Program-made: the position numbers and the translations under genes
In this document: positions 35,876-43,790 of the stretch, piece by piece
How the letters are laid out: the number at the start of each line of letters is the position of its first letter
Numbering within the stretch: the stretch's first letter is position 1
Notes under the pieces: model-generated
The model's input: only the letters and a program-made list of their open reading frames with translations
What the model was told of the DNA's origin: nothing
Database searches by the model: none
Origin: Flavobacteriales bacterium
GTDB taxonomy: Bacteria > Bacteroidota > Bacteroidia > UBA10329
Length of the DNA: 64,000 nt
NCBI GenBank assembly: GCA_020635535.1
Contig: JACJZP010000001.1
Location: 1-64,000, forward strand
Direction of reading: 5' to 3'

Positions 35876-36154
35876 TTAAACGATTGCGAAAATGTCAGAC
35901 TCACGCATGATGAGTACATCAGTTCCGTCTACGTTGACCTCTGTGCCAGAGTACTTTCCGTAAAGCACGGTGTCGCCTACTTTAACGGTCATCGGTTCGT
36001 CTTTTTTTCCTGTTCCAACAGCAACCACGGTTCCTTTCTGTGGCTTCTCCTTTGCCGTGTCTGGAATGTAGATTCCTGAAGCTGTCTTCTCTTCAGCTGC
36101 AGCAGCCTGAACAACTACTCTATCAGCCAATGGTTTGATGTTAATAGCTCCCAT
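35876..36154 (-). CDS. groES: 10 kDa co-chaperonin GroES
   Basis: The 92-residue lid of the chaperonin has the mobile-loop region (AAEEKTASGIYIPDTAKEKPQ) and the conserved VAVGTGKKDEPMTVKVGDTVLYGKY-type core. It is the first gene of the groES-groEL operon. The operon has its own upstream region, since a terminator at 36262-36300 separates it from secG; a palindrome at 36212-36234 lies in this region and could be a heat-shock operator. No TAnnTTTG box was seen between the two. Confidence 0.98.
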   Translation of the reverse strand: MGAINIKPLADRVVVQAAAAEEKTASGIYIPDTAKEKPQKGTVVAVGTGKKDEPMTVKVGDTVLYGKYSGTEVNVDGTDVLIMRESDIFAIV

Positions 36155-36211
36155 TTTTGATTATTTATTGATTAATGAATTTTAGTTTGATGCTTCCCGC
36201 TTGTCGAAATC

Positions 36212-36234
36212 TGTGCCAACACATGTTTGGCACA
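36212..36234. promoter_or_regulatory. Palindrome upstream of groES, candidate operator
   Basis: TGTGCCAA and TTGGCACA form perfect 8-base arms with a 7-base spacer, centred 69 bases before the groES ATG. It is not a CIRCE element (TTAGCACTC-N9-GAGTGCTAA). The arm shares TGCCAAAC with the palindrome upstream of miaB. Confidence 0.5.
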
Positions 36235-36262
36235 CCTATGACTGAAAACCTGACACTCGGGC

Positions 36263-36300
36263 AAAAAAAATGTCAGAATGTGCGTGACATCCTGACATTT
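36263..36300 (-). terminator. Terminator of the miaB-secG operon
   Basis: Arms AAATGTCAG (36268-36276) and CTGACATTT (36292-36300), extended inward by ATGT/ACAT after one mismatch, run into eight T on the minus strand. It lies 22 bases after the secG stop. Confidence 0.88.
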
Positions 36301-36321
36301 CCTGCAATGCCTTCTTGGAAA

Positions 36322-36654
36322 CTACTCGGCTGGTTCCTCAACTGGAAGCGGCTCTGAAACGCTTTCTGCCCCAGGAAGAGCTGCGTTATCGATCTGCTCC
36401 TGAATGGCCGATTCTTCCTGAATCACTTCTCCTCTGTTGATGAAGAAATTCGAACCCAAGGTAAAAACGATAAGTGCCAGCGCTAGGTACCAAGTAGCTT
36501 TTTCCAAGAAATCGCCCGTACGTTGAACCCCAATTATCTGATTTGATGATGAGAAGTCTGATGCCAAACCTCCACCTTTACTGTTCTGAACCATCACAAT
36601 GCCGATAAGTAGCATACATACAATGATGATCAGTATGATTATTAGTGTATACAT
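36322..36654 (-). CDS. secG: Preprotein translocase subunit SecG
   Basis: SecG assists the SecYE channel in export across the inner membrane. The 110-residue protein has two membrane helices (about 2-21 and 53-70) separated by the conserved polar loop VQNSKGGGLASDF and IIGVQRTGDFLEKATW. The C-terminal 35 residues are an acidic, Pro- and Glu-rich extension, as is common in Bacteroidota. It is the last gene of the miaB-sigma-54 activator-lptE-TPR-secG operon; it starts 1 base after the TPR gene ends. Confidence 0.95.
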   Translation of the reverse strand: MYTLIIILIIIVCMLLIGIVMVQNSKGGGLASDFSSSNQIIGVQRTGDFLEKATWYLALALIVFTLGSNFFINRGEVIQEESAIQEQIDNAALPGAESVSEPLPVEEPAE

Positions 36655-36655
36655 T

Positions 36656-37465
36656 TTATTCTGAAGTGAGTTTTTCCTCTATTTCTTTCAAACGGGCGGC
36701 AAAGTAAGTGCTTTTCTCTGGATATTTCAACATGAGTGATTCATACGCCTGCTTTGCCAATTCGTACTTCTCTTGCTGGAAATAGATGCGCGCCAATGTT
36801 TCTGAAACCACTGAAAAGTCTCCTTCATCGGCCTTGGCCGCCACTTTACGCGGATTGAAGAATTCCGCTCGCTTCTTCGGCAATTCGTCCGCTTGGGTCA
36901 GAAAATGATCGATGAGTTCAATCTTGCTCCGTTTTTCTGTTTCTGTAACTGGCTTTGGAACCGATCCTTGTTTATCAATCTTCCCTGTTTCCGTGAAGGC
37001 AAGCCATTCGCTGAAACTAAGTTCTTCTGGCTCTGGCGTTTGCTCTTCTCTGATCGGTAGCTCTGGTAATTCTGCTGTTTCCAGCTGATAAATGATCGGC
37101 TCTGGAATCAACTCATCTGGAAAACGCAGACCGGTAACCTCTTCGGCTAGGCCTTCATTTGAGGCCTCTTCAATGTTGGTCGTATTTTCCTCAACCTCTA
37201 CTGTTTCCGCAACTGATTTCTGTTGCTGTCTTCTTTTATCGTTGAGATAATCATGCAGCACTTTTCTGTCGGGCGACATGACAGCTGCCAATTGTAGCTG
37301 CTTAAGCTGGTCGATGTGATTTTCTGAGCGAAGATTCTTGGCCAACAAAATCTGAGCAAGAGTGAAATAAGGGTATCGCTTTATCACTTCTCGCAAATGA
37401 GGTATGCTGTCCAAACCCATTGAATTCGGATCATCAACCCAAGTATGGAACTGATCCTGCGTCAT
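36656..37465 (-). CDS. Cytoplasmic TPR-like protein between lptE and secG
   Basis: The 269-residue protein has no signal peptide. It starts with a helical block (DQFHTWVDDPNSMGLDSIPHL) and continues with TPR-like helices near residues 25-80 and near the end (LARIYFQQEKYELAKQAYESLMLKYPEK). The middle (about 85-170) is Glu- and Pro-rich and probably disordered. The ATG at 37465 overlaps the lptE stop (TGATG), which indicates coupling; an upstream TTG was rejected. It belongs to the miaB-secG operon. It has no established function that I recognise. Confidence 0.82.
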   Translation of the reverse strand: MTQDQFHTWVDDPNSMGLDSIPHLREVIKRYPYFTLAQILLAKNLRSENHIDQLKQLQLAAVMSPDRKVLHDYLNDKRRQQQKSVAETVEVEENTTNIEEASNEGLAEEVTGLRFPDELIPEPIIYQLETAELPELPIREEQTPEPEELSFSEWLAFTETGKIDKQGSVPKPVTETEKRSKIELIDHFLTQADELPKKRAEFFNPRKVAAKADEGDFSVVSETLARIYFQQEKYELAKQAYESLMLKYPEKSTYFAARLKEIEEKLTSE

Positions 37466-37965
37466 CACCAATTAACCACAGCCTCGTTGAAAACATCCAC
37501 TATCAACTGCTGATTTATCTCGTCAATAAGCGTCTGCTCAACGTCTGCCAGATTCTGCGTAGCATCGAAATCCGCAAATCGTGTGAATGCTTTGTCAAAG
37601 CTCTTAGTATCGTCCTTTGTATTAGTATAGGTTACGTTCACCGTAATTGTCAAACGGTTTTTGGCTGCTGTTTCGTTTCCCTGAATGGCCACCGGACGTG
37701 TCTGATAACTTGAAATATATCCTTCAAAACGAATATCCCCACTCTTCCTTACAAGGTCCAGATTTGTACGGCTTACAAAAAGATCGCGCAGCGCTTCCGT
37801 AAACGCCTGAGGAACATCAGCCGGTGCAAGTGGATCATATGAAGGGAAAAAATCGATGCTTACAGATTTCACATCTGGAGAGATGCTCGCACCGGTGAAC
37901 GAGTAAACGCCACAACCGCTTAGCGAAGAAAAAAAAAGAAACGAGATAAGGAGAAAACGTGTCAT
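37465..37965 (-). CDS. lptE: LPS-assembly lipoprotein LptE
   Basis: LptE plugs the LptD barrel at the outer membrane and helps insert lipopolysaccharide. From the ATG at 37965 the 166-residue product has a lipobox SLSGC (Cys18) followed by GVYSFTGASISPDVKSVSI, the LptE family signature in Bacteroidota. An ATG at 38010 or a TTG at 38037 would add residues before the signal peptide. The signal-peptide codons contain a run of nine T (plus-strand A9 at 37929-37937). It follows the sigma-54 activator gene and is coupled to the next TPR gene by TGATG. Confidence 0.88.
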   Translation of the reverse strand: MTRFLLISFLFFSSLSGCGVYSFTGASISPDVKSVSIDFFPSYDPLAPADVPQAFTEALRDLFVSRTNLDLVRKSGDIRFEGYISSYQTRPVAIQGNETAAKNRLTITVNVTYTNTKDDTKSFDKAFTRFADFDATQNLADVEQTLIDEINQQLIVDVFNEAVVNW

Positions 37966-38033
37966 CCGCAGATGACGGAGTGAACCTTTGATGAACTCAA
38001 CGTTTTTCATTCTTCCTTTTTCCAATATCCCGC

Positions 38034-39281
38034 TCAACCGAGGTTGTGTTCCTTGATTTTTCTGTAAAGCGTTCGTTCGGAAATTCCCAACTCCTCTGAA
38101 GCTGCCTTTCTCTTTCCACGATGCTTCTCCAACGCCTTTTTGATGAGTTCTATTTCACGGTCCTCAAGAGAAAGTGACTCTTCAACTTCTTCGTGGTCTT
38201 CATACACCTGCTCACCCGGGCGATGGATCTGTACTTCATGAACACCTGAAGCAAAATCGGCAGCACCCACCGGATCTACATCCTGATGCAGCCTGCGGAT
38301 GGTGGAAGCGTGATGCTCGCTTATCTCCACTTCGTTCTGACCTGAAACCACATCCAACACCAATTTCTTCAGGTCGTTGATGTCGCGCTTCATGTCAAAA
38401 AGCACCTTATACATCAGTTCGCGCTCCGAGAAGTCGGTCTGCGATTCTCCACTGCCAGAACTGGAAGTTGCGGTTCTTACTGCGGGCAAATTCGGCTTGC
38501 CGTGGTCAGGCAAATAATGTCGTAGCGTGTCGGCACCTATCTCGCGTTCCTTTTCAATGATGGAGATCTGCTCGGTCACGTTCCGCAACTGACGGATATT
38601 TCCTGGCCAACGATAATTCATCAAGAGTTCACGTGCACTGTCATCCAAACGAACGGTCGGCATACGGTATTTCTCGGCAAAATCGCCCGCGAATTTTCTG
38701 AACAGCAATGGAATATCGTCCTGCCGTTCGCGCAATGGCGGAATAATGATCGGCACCGTGTTCAAACGGTAATAAAGGTCTTCGCGAAACTTGCCTTTGC
38801 TGATGGCTTCAGGAATATTGACGTTGGTAGCGGCAACCGTTCGCACATTCGTTTTCAACGGCTTGGATGAACCCACTTTGATGAATTCGCCTGTTTCCAA
38901 AACCCGAAGCAGACGCACCTGGGTTGACATGGGCAATTCGGCAACCTCATCTAAGAAAATGGTGCCGCCATCTGCCACTTCGAAGTAACCTTTCCTAGCT
39001 TCGTGTGCTCCTGTAAATGAGCCTTTTTCGTGACCGAAAAGTTCCGAATCGATGGTTCCTTCCGGGATAGCCCCACAGTTAACGGCAATGTACTGTCCGT
39101 GCTTGCGCGCACTCAACTGGTGAATGATCTGCGGAAAAACCTCCTTACCAGTTCCACTCTCTCCAGTCACCAGCACGGAAATATCGGTGGGTGCCACTTG
39201 CATTGCCGTGTTGATGGCGTGGTTGAGCAATGGCGAATGGCCGATGATCCCGAATCGTTGCTTAATTTGGTCAACTGTCAT
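38034..39281 (-). CDS. Sigma-54 dependent transcriptional activator without receiver domain
   Basis: The 415-residue protein starts directly with an AAA+ domain: Walker A GESGTGKE at about 40-47, the sigma-54 contact loop GSFTGA at 87-92 (the canonical form is GAFTGA), Walker B GTIFLDE, and YRLN-containing sensor segment. A Fis-type helix-turn-helix occupies the last 45 residues (ALEKHRGKRKAASEELGISER). There is no N-terminal regulatory domain, so activity is probably set by expression or by another protein. In Flavobacteria it is regularly found next to miaB and lptE. No good sigma-54 promoter was found in this window. Confidence 0.92.
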   Translation of the reverse strand: MTVDQIKQRFGIIGHSPLLNHAINTAMQVAPTDISVLVTGESGTGKEVFPQIIHQLSARKHGQYIAVNCGAIPEGTIDSELFGHEKGSFTGAHEARKGYFEVADGGTIFLDEVAELPMSTQVRLLRVLETGEFIKVGSSKPLKTNVRTVAATNVNIPEAISKGKFREDLYYRLNTVPIIIPPLRERQDDIPLLFRKFAGDFAEKYRMPTVRLDDSARELLMNYRWPGNIRQLRNVTEQISIIEKEREIGADTLRHYLPDHGKPNLPAVRTATSSSGSGESQTDFSERELMYKVLFDMKRDINDLKKLVLDVVSGQNEVEISEHHASTIRRLHQDVDPVGAADFASGVHEVQIHRPGEQVYEDHEEVEESLSLEDREIELIKKALEKHRGKRKAASEELGISERTLYRKIKEHNLG

Positions 39282-39287
39282 CTCAAC

Positions 39288-40730
39288 TTACTTTACCGCG
39301 GTTCCTATCAACGTGGCCGAAGTGCAATCATCCACAAAAACGTTCACATAATCGCCCACTTTGTAGTTCTCGCGTGGAAACACGATCACCTTGTTCTGTG
39401 GGTTTCTTCCCTGCAATTTCTCTTCCGACTTGCGTGATGTTCCTTCAACGAGCACGCGGTGTACTTTCCCAAGATCCTTGCGGTTGCTTTCCAACGAATT
39501 CTGCATCTGAATATCAATGACCTCAGAAAGCCTTCGTCCTTTCACTTCCTCCGGAATGTCATCCTCAAACTTTCTGGCAGCCAATGTTCCTGGGCGTTCC
39601 GAATACTTGAACATGTAGGCAAAATCGTACTTCACCAGCTGCATCAACGTCAATGTATCCTGATGTTCCTCTTCGGTTTCGGTGCAGAACCCTGTGATGA
39701 TATCCGTTGAAATCCCACAATCCGGAACAATTTCACGGATCTTCTCGATGCGTTTGAGATACCACTCGCGTGAGTAGCCACGGTTCATGATGTCGAGCAC
39801 GCGTGTGTTTCCCGATTGCACTGGCAGGTGGATGTAGCTACAGATGTTCTCATACTTGGCCATGGCGTGCAACACTTCGTCTGTCATATCTTTCGGATGT
39901 GAAGTGGAGAAACGCACGCGCAGGTCTGGATCGACCTCTGCAACCATAACCAGCAATTCTGCAAAGTTTACAGTTCCAGTAAGATCACCTTTGGCGAGAA
40001 TATCCTTCTTGAGGCCTCCACCGCCCCACAGGTAGCTGTCCACATTCTGACCGAGAAGCGTCACCTCGCGGTAGCCGCTCTCGAACAATTGACGTGCTTC
40101 CTCAACAATAGTCTTCGGATCACGGCTTCTTTCGCGACCCCGCGTAAACGGAACCACACAAAAACTGCACATATTATCGCAACCACGTGTGATGGAGATG
40201 AACGCGGTCACACCGTTTCCACCCAATCGAACTGGGTTAATGTCTGCGTAGGTTTCCTCTCGAGAAAGCAACACATTCACCGCCTTCTGACCAGTTTCGG
40301 CCACACGCACCAAGTTCGGCAGGTCGCGGTAACTGTCTGGCCCAACAACGATGTCAACGATCTTTTCCTCTTCCAGCAATTTGGTTTTGAGACGCTCGGC
40401 CATACAGCCCATCACGCCTATCACCATATCCGGGTTCGCTTTTTTCGCCTTGCGGAAAATATCCAAGCGACCACGAACACGCTGCTCAGCATTATCACGA
40501 ATGGCGCAGGTGTTCACGAAAACCACATCGGCCTCCTCAAGGTTCTTGGTGGTCTCGAATCCCTCATCGATCAACACGGATGCAATGATCTCACTGTCCG
40601 AAAAGTTCATCTGACAGCCATACGATTCGATGTAAAGTTTCTTGCCTTCACCGCCTTTGGCAGCCATTTCCAACGCCTCGCCCTGGCGGGTTTCGTCAAT
40701 GTCTTTGGTCAGTATATCCTGATTCTCCAT
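39288..40730 (-). CDS. miaB: tRNA-2-methylthio-N6-dimethylallyladenosine synthase MiaB
   Basis: MiaB is a radical-SAM methylthiotransferase that completes the ms2i6A modification at A37 of tRNAs reading UNN codons. The 480-residue protein has the N-terminal UPF0004 domain with three cluster Cys (YGCQMNFSDSE, NTCAIRDNAE, MGCMAE), the radical-SAM motif RGCDNMCSFCVVPF, and a C-terminal TRAM domain. The ATG at 40730 fits the family start; an upstream frame extension overlaps the promoter. It is the first gene of a five-gene operon ending at secG. Confidence 0.96.
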   Translation of the reverse strand: MENQDILTKDIDETRQGEALEMAAKGGEGKKLYIESYGCQMNFSDSEIIASVLIDEGFETTKNLEEADVVFVNTCAIRDNAEQRVRGRLDIFRKAKKANPDMVIGVMGCMAERLKTKLLEEEKIVDIVVGPDSYRDLPNLVRVAETGQKAVNVLLSREETYADINPVRLGGNGVTAFISITRGCDNMCSFCVVPFTRGRERSRDPKTIVEEARQLFESGYREVTLLGQNVDSYLWGGGGLKKDILAKGDLTGTVNFAELLVMVAEVDPDLRVRFSTSHPKDMTDEVLHAMAKYENICSYIHLPVQSGNTRVLDIMNRGYSREWYLKRIEKIREIVPDCGISTDIITGFCTETEEEHQDTLTLMQLVKYDFAYMFKYSERPGTLAARKFEDDIPEEVKGRRLSEVIDIQMQNSLESNRKDLGKVHRVLVEGTSRKSEEKLQGRNPQNKVIVFPRENYKVGDYVNVFVDDCTSATLIGTAVK

Positions 40731-40747
40731 CTCAAAAAATTGGAGCG

Positions 40748-40755
40748 CAAAGGTA
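40748..40755 (-). promoter_or_regulatory. -7 element of the miaB operon promoter
   Basis: TACCTTTG on the minus strand matches TAnnTTTG and ends 17 bases before the miaB ATG. The -33 region is occupied by the palindromes at 40773-40797. Confidence 0.6.
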
Positions 40756-40772
40756 CAGAATATATGCAGAAA

Positions 40773-40797
40773 CTGCCAGTTTGGCAGACTTTGTCTG
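40773..40797. promoter_or_regulatory. Two overlapping palindromes over the -33 region of miaB
   Basis: CTGCCA-gtt-TGGCAG (40773-40787) overlaps CAGAC-ttt-GTCTG (40785-40797). Together they fill the space where the -33 contact of the miaB promoter should be, and they face the divergent GT2 gene. Confidence 0.5.
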
Positions 40798-40839
40798 AAC
40801 GCAACTTGGCAATTGCTATTCGCTATTTTCGCCAAGCCG

Positions 40840-41556
40840 ATGAGCAATCCGAAAACACTCGATATCATTCTGCCCTGCTATAACCCCCGTTCTGGCTGGG
40901 AATCCGCGCTTTCGGAGAGCATTTCCAACATCAAAATACTACTCGGTGAAAATGTGATCCAATCGGTCATCATTGTAAATGACGGTTCGGTTTCGGGTGT
41001 AACCGAAGATGCGGTTTCGATACTTGTTTCTTACCATCCGGAAGTAAAACTCATCGAGTATCCGAATAATCAAGGCAAGGGTTACGCTGTAAGAACTGGC
41101 GTTAGAAGTAGCGATGCCGACCTGCAGATATACACCGATATTGATGTGCCCTACGTTGAGGAATCCATCAAAGAATTCTACCGGATCCTGAAAAGTGATG
41201 AAGCTGATGTTGTGGTTGCCAGTCGGGGTGATACGTATTACGATTCGCTTTCTGGTTTCCGAAGAATATTGTCCAAATCGTTGCGTTGGCTCAACGGTTT
41301 CTTATTCGGCTTGAAGATCAAAGACACGCAAGGAGGATTGAAGGGCTTCAATGAAAAGGGCAAGGCGGTTTTTCTGAGAACATCGGTTAACCGTTACCTC
41401 TTCGACCTGCAATTTATCCAAATGGCTTCGAAAGAAAACCTGCGGTTGAAGGCGTTGGACGTGAAACTGAAACCGGACATCATACTGCCATCGCCCAGCC
41501 CAATGATTCTGCTCAAGGAATTGCATAATTTCATTTCACTCCTTTTCTCGAGATAG
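40840..41556 (+). CDS. Family 2 glycosyltransferase, dolichyl-phosphate-sugar synthase-like
   Basis: The 238-residue GT-A enzyme has DIILPCYNPRSGW at the N-terminus, VIIVNDGS, GKGYAVRTG and the metal-binding TDIDVPY motif, with a downstream DTQGGLKGF segment, as in DPM1-like polyprenyl-phosphate sugar transferases. It has no C-terminal membrane helices. The start ATG at 40840 is preferred to a TTG 27 bases upstream. Its stop TAG overlaps the GTG start of the following membrane protein (TAGTG). The context suggests that it makes a lipid-linked sugar for that protein. Confidence 0.87.
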   Translation: MSNPKTLDIILPCYNPRSGWESALSESISNIKILLGENVIQSVIIVNDGSVSGVTEDAVSILVSYHPEVKLIEYPNNQGKGYAVRTGVRSSDADLQIYTDIDVPYVEESIKEFYRILKSDEADVVVASRGDTYYDSLSGFRRILSKSLRWLNGFLFGLKIKDTQGGLKGFNEKGKAVFLRTSVNRYLFDLQFIQMASKENLRLKALDVKLKPDIILPSPSPMILLKELHNFISLLFSR

Positions 41557-43790
41557 TGTTCCGATTCGAAAAGCATGTATTCTTCTCTGCGCTGGCTGTT
41601 GTATTGTTGGCCGTTGGTGTTTGTTTCCGATTTTTCGGAGACATCATTTTGCATGCTGATGAGTTCCTTTTTGGTGCATGGGGAGATGGGCTGAAGAACT
41701 ATTTCACCGTTGCATACCAAGTGATCCATGGCGATGGACTTTGGTTCAATGGCATGCTTTATCCGTTTGGCGACCACATCATTTTTGCAGACGGTCAACC
41801 GCTGTTGACCAAGGTGCTACAGTTCTTCATTGAACCGGATGTGAACAACGGCCCAAAGATCATTGCCATTATGAATCTGCTGATGATCGGCAGTCTGGTC
41901 ATCACCGCATGGTGTGTGCATCGATTACTTGTTTGGAATTATGTTGGCACATGGTTCGCTATTCCATTCAGCTTGACCATTGCTTTCCTTAGTCCGCAGG
42001 TGGCTCGGTTTGGTGGACACTATGCATTGGGTTACACTTTTGTTATACCTCTGGGTTGGCTGCTTATTGCCAGTTTTTCGCGCAGCAAATGGCCGTGGTT
42101 AATTGCCGTGTTATCATCGTTTTTCGCGCTCGGGGTAGGTTTTCTGCATCCTTATTATCTGTTCATTTTCGTCATCTTCTTAGGCGCGGTTCTTGGCTGG
42201 GAGTTGATTATAAACCGTTTCCAATTCGCTAAGGTTGGACAGTTGATTCCAAGAATTTTCACTCTGCTGGTGCCATTGGTTCTTTTCATGCTGTATCAGC
42301 ATTCGGTTGACCCCTACACGGATAGACCAACCAGCCCAGGTGGCATGTTCAGTCACATGGCCACATTTCAGAGTGTTTTCACTCCGGTTTACGACCCGTT
42401 TTACAACCTTTTCCACTCCTACTTCTTTCGCATTTTCATTCCATCAAGTTGGGAAGGAAACGCATACATAGGTCTGGTTGCATCTTTCACTGCTTTCGCT
42501 TCCATTTTTGTGTTGGCTAAAAGAGCCATCAGCAGAAGGTGGAAACTGCTGACACACCCGGTACTTCCTCCTACGCTGAAGGATGGTTTAATTCCTGCGA
42601 TCATCGTACTGCTGTTTGCAATGGGGCTTTTTCATCGGCTTGGTCTTCACTGGTTGTCCGACTTCATTTCTCCTATCAAACAGTTCCGTTCACTTGGTCG
42701 AATAGCTTGGGTGTTCTACTACGTTTTTTCCGTTTGGGTGGTATACCATCTGTATGTTCTGTTCCGTCATTTCAGGTCGTTGCATAAGGGGAAGTACACC
42801 TATCACATTACGGTCGTTGTAACGGTCTGCGCATTTGTTTGGATGTTGGATGCCATTGTGAACATCAAATACCACAAGGCTTTAATGCTTAACCGAAATG
42901 CGGTTGAATCCTTTAGCAACAAGTATGTTTCTGATTGGCAAGCGGCTGGTGTGAATATTTCCGACCATCAGGCCATTTTACCACTGCCAATGCAATTGGT
43001 GGGGTCAGAAAAAATAGGCTTGGAAAATGGACAGAAAAGCCTGTTGCATGCCATGAAGGGATCGTTCTCATCTGGGCTTCCAATCATTGGTGGAGCCATG
43101 TCGAGAACATCACTGAACGTGACTGAAAAAACGGCTCAACTTGTGGCCGATTCGCTTTTTCCAAGGCCGATTCTGGATGAAATGCGCGATGACCTGAAAC
43201 TGTTGTTGTTACAATCTGACGAGCCGTTGAATCGGGAAGAGCAGCGCCTTATTTCTCTGTCGCAACCCGTCTTTAGCTGTAATGAATACAAGCTTTATTC
43301 TGTGAGTATTGATGAGATAAAGTACGCTTATGCGGAGATGGTCGTAATTCCCGATTCCGTGAATTACTCAGAGATGAACTTCTTAAAACCCAACTGCGCG
43401 GAAAAGATTGAGGACCGGCTCTGGACAGCTGAGACATATCGTGTTGAATCAGGCTGTAGATTCATTGATTCCACTTTTCAAGATTCCGTTCTCCTAAATA
43501 TCAGTTATTGGGTAAAGGTTGACCCGAACGAAGAGCTCCTTCCTAACCGAGTTTTCGATTGCAATCAGGAATGGCGAATCTCTGGCACCATCGGTTCAAA
43601 ACCTGAACTACTTGATGGCTGGCTACTGGTCTCTGAGAACCTTCAGATGGAAGCAGGTAAACACCATGTTTTCATGACCGATGCCCGACCAGGTACCGTT
43701 AGCCGAATCATGCTAAGGAATGCCGAAGAGACCGTTTATCACCGCTCAGAAGACGGCACAGTTTTCATCAATAATGTACCACTGAGGTAG
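41556..43790 (+). CDS. Large polytopic membrane protein with C-terminal soluble domain, GT-C-like
   Basis: This 744-residue protein has about ten to twelve membrane helices in residues 8-440 and a soluble, strand-rich C-terminal domain of about 300 residues, expected outside the cytoplasm. The first extracytoplasmic loop has an acidic motif (HADEFLFGAWGDGLKN) as found in GT-C glycosyltransferases, and LYPFGDHIIFADGQPLL follows. I do not recognise an exact family. The GTG start overlaps the GT2 stop (TAGTG). The next gene starts on the base after its stop. An inverting transferase using a polyprenyl-phosphate sugar is the best reading. Confidence 0.72.
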   Translation: MFRFEKHVFFSALAVVLLAVGVCFRFFGDIILHADEFLFGAWGDGLKNYFTVAYQVIHGDGLWFNGMLYPFGDHIIFADGQPLLTKVLQFFIEPDVNNGPKIIAIMNLLMIGSLVITAWCVHRLLVWNYVGTWFAIPFSLTIAFLSPQVARFGGHYALGYTFVIPLGWLLIASFSRSKWPWLIAVLSSFFALGVGFLHPYYLFIFVIFLGAVLGWELIINRFQFAKVGQLIPRIFTLLVPLVLFMLYQHSVDPYTDRPTSPGGMFSHMATFQSVFTPVYDPFYNLFHSYFFRIFIPSSWEGNAYIGLVASFTAFASIFVLAKRAISRRWKLLTHPVLPPTLKDGLIPAIIVLLFAMGLFHRLGLHWLSDFISPIKQFRSLGRIAWVFYYVFSVWVVYHLYVLFRHFRSLHKGKYTYHITVVVTVCAFVWMLDAIVNIKYHKALMLNRNAVESFSNKYVSDWQAAGVNISDHQAILPLPMQLVGSEKIGLENGQKSLLHAMKGSFSSGLPIIGGAMSRTSLNVTEKTAQLVADSLFPRPILDEMRDDLKLLLLQSDEPLNREEQRLISLSQPVFSCNEYKLYSVSIDEIKYAYAEMVVIPDSVNYSEMNFLKPNCAEKIEDRLWTAETYRVESGCRFIDSTFQDSVLLNISYWVKVDPNEELLPNRVFDCNQEWRISGTIGSKPELLDGWLLVSENLQMEAGKHHVFMTDARPGTVSRIMLRNAEETVYHRSEDGTVFINNVPLR

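Noticed and set aside
36211..36250. Sigma-54 promoter or CIRCE element in front of groES
   Set aside because: The TGGCAC is present but the -12 GC is not (TCGAC instead of TTGCW), and the palindrome does not match the CIRCE arms. Only a generic palindrome is reported.
40089..40883. 264-codon open frame antisense to miaB
   Set aside because: It overlaps miaB and its promoter region, and the translation has no domain or signal.
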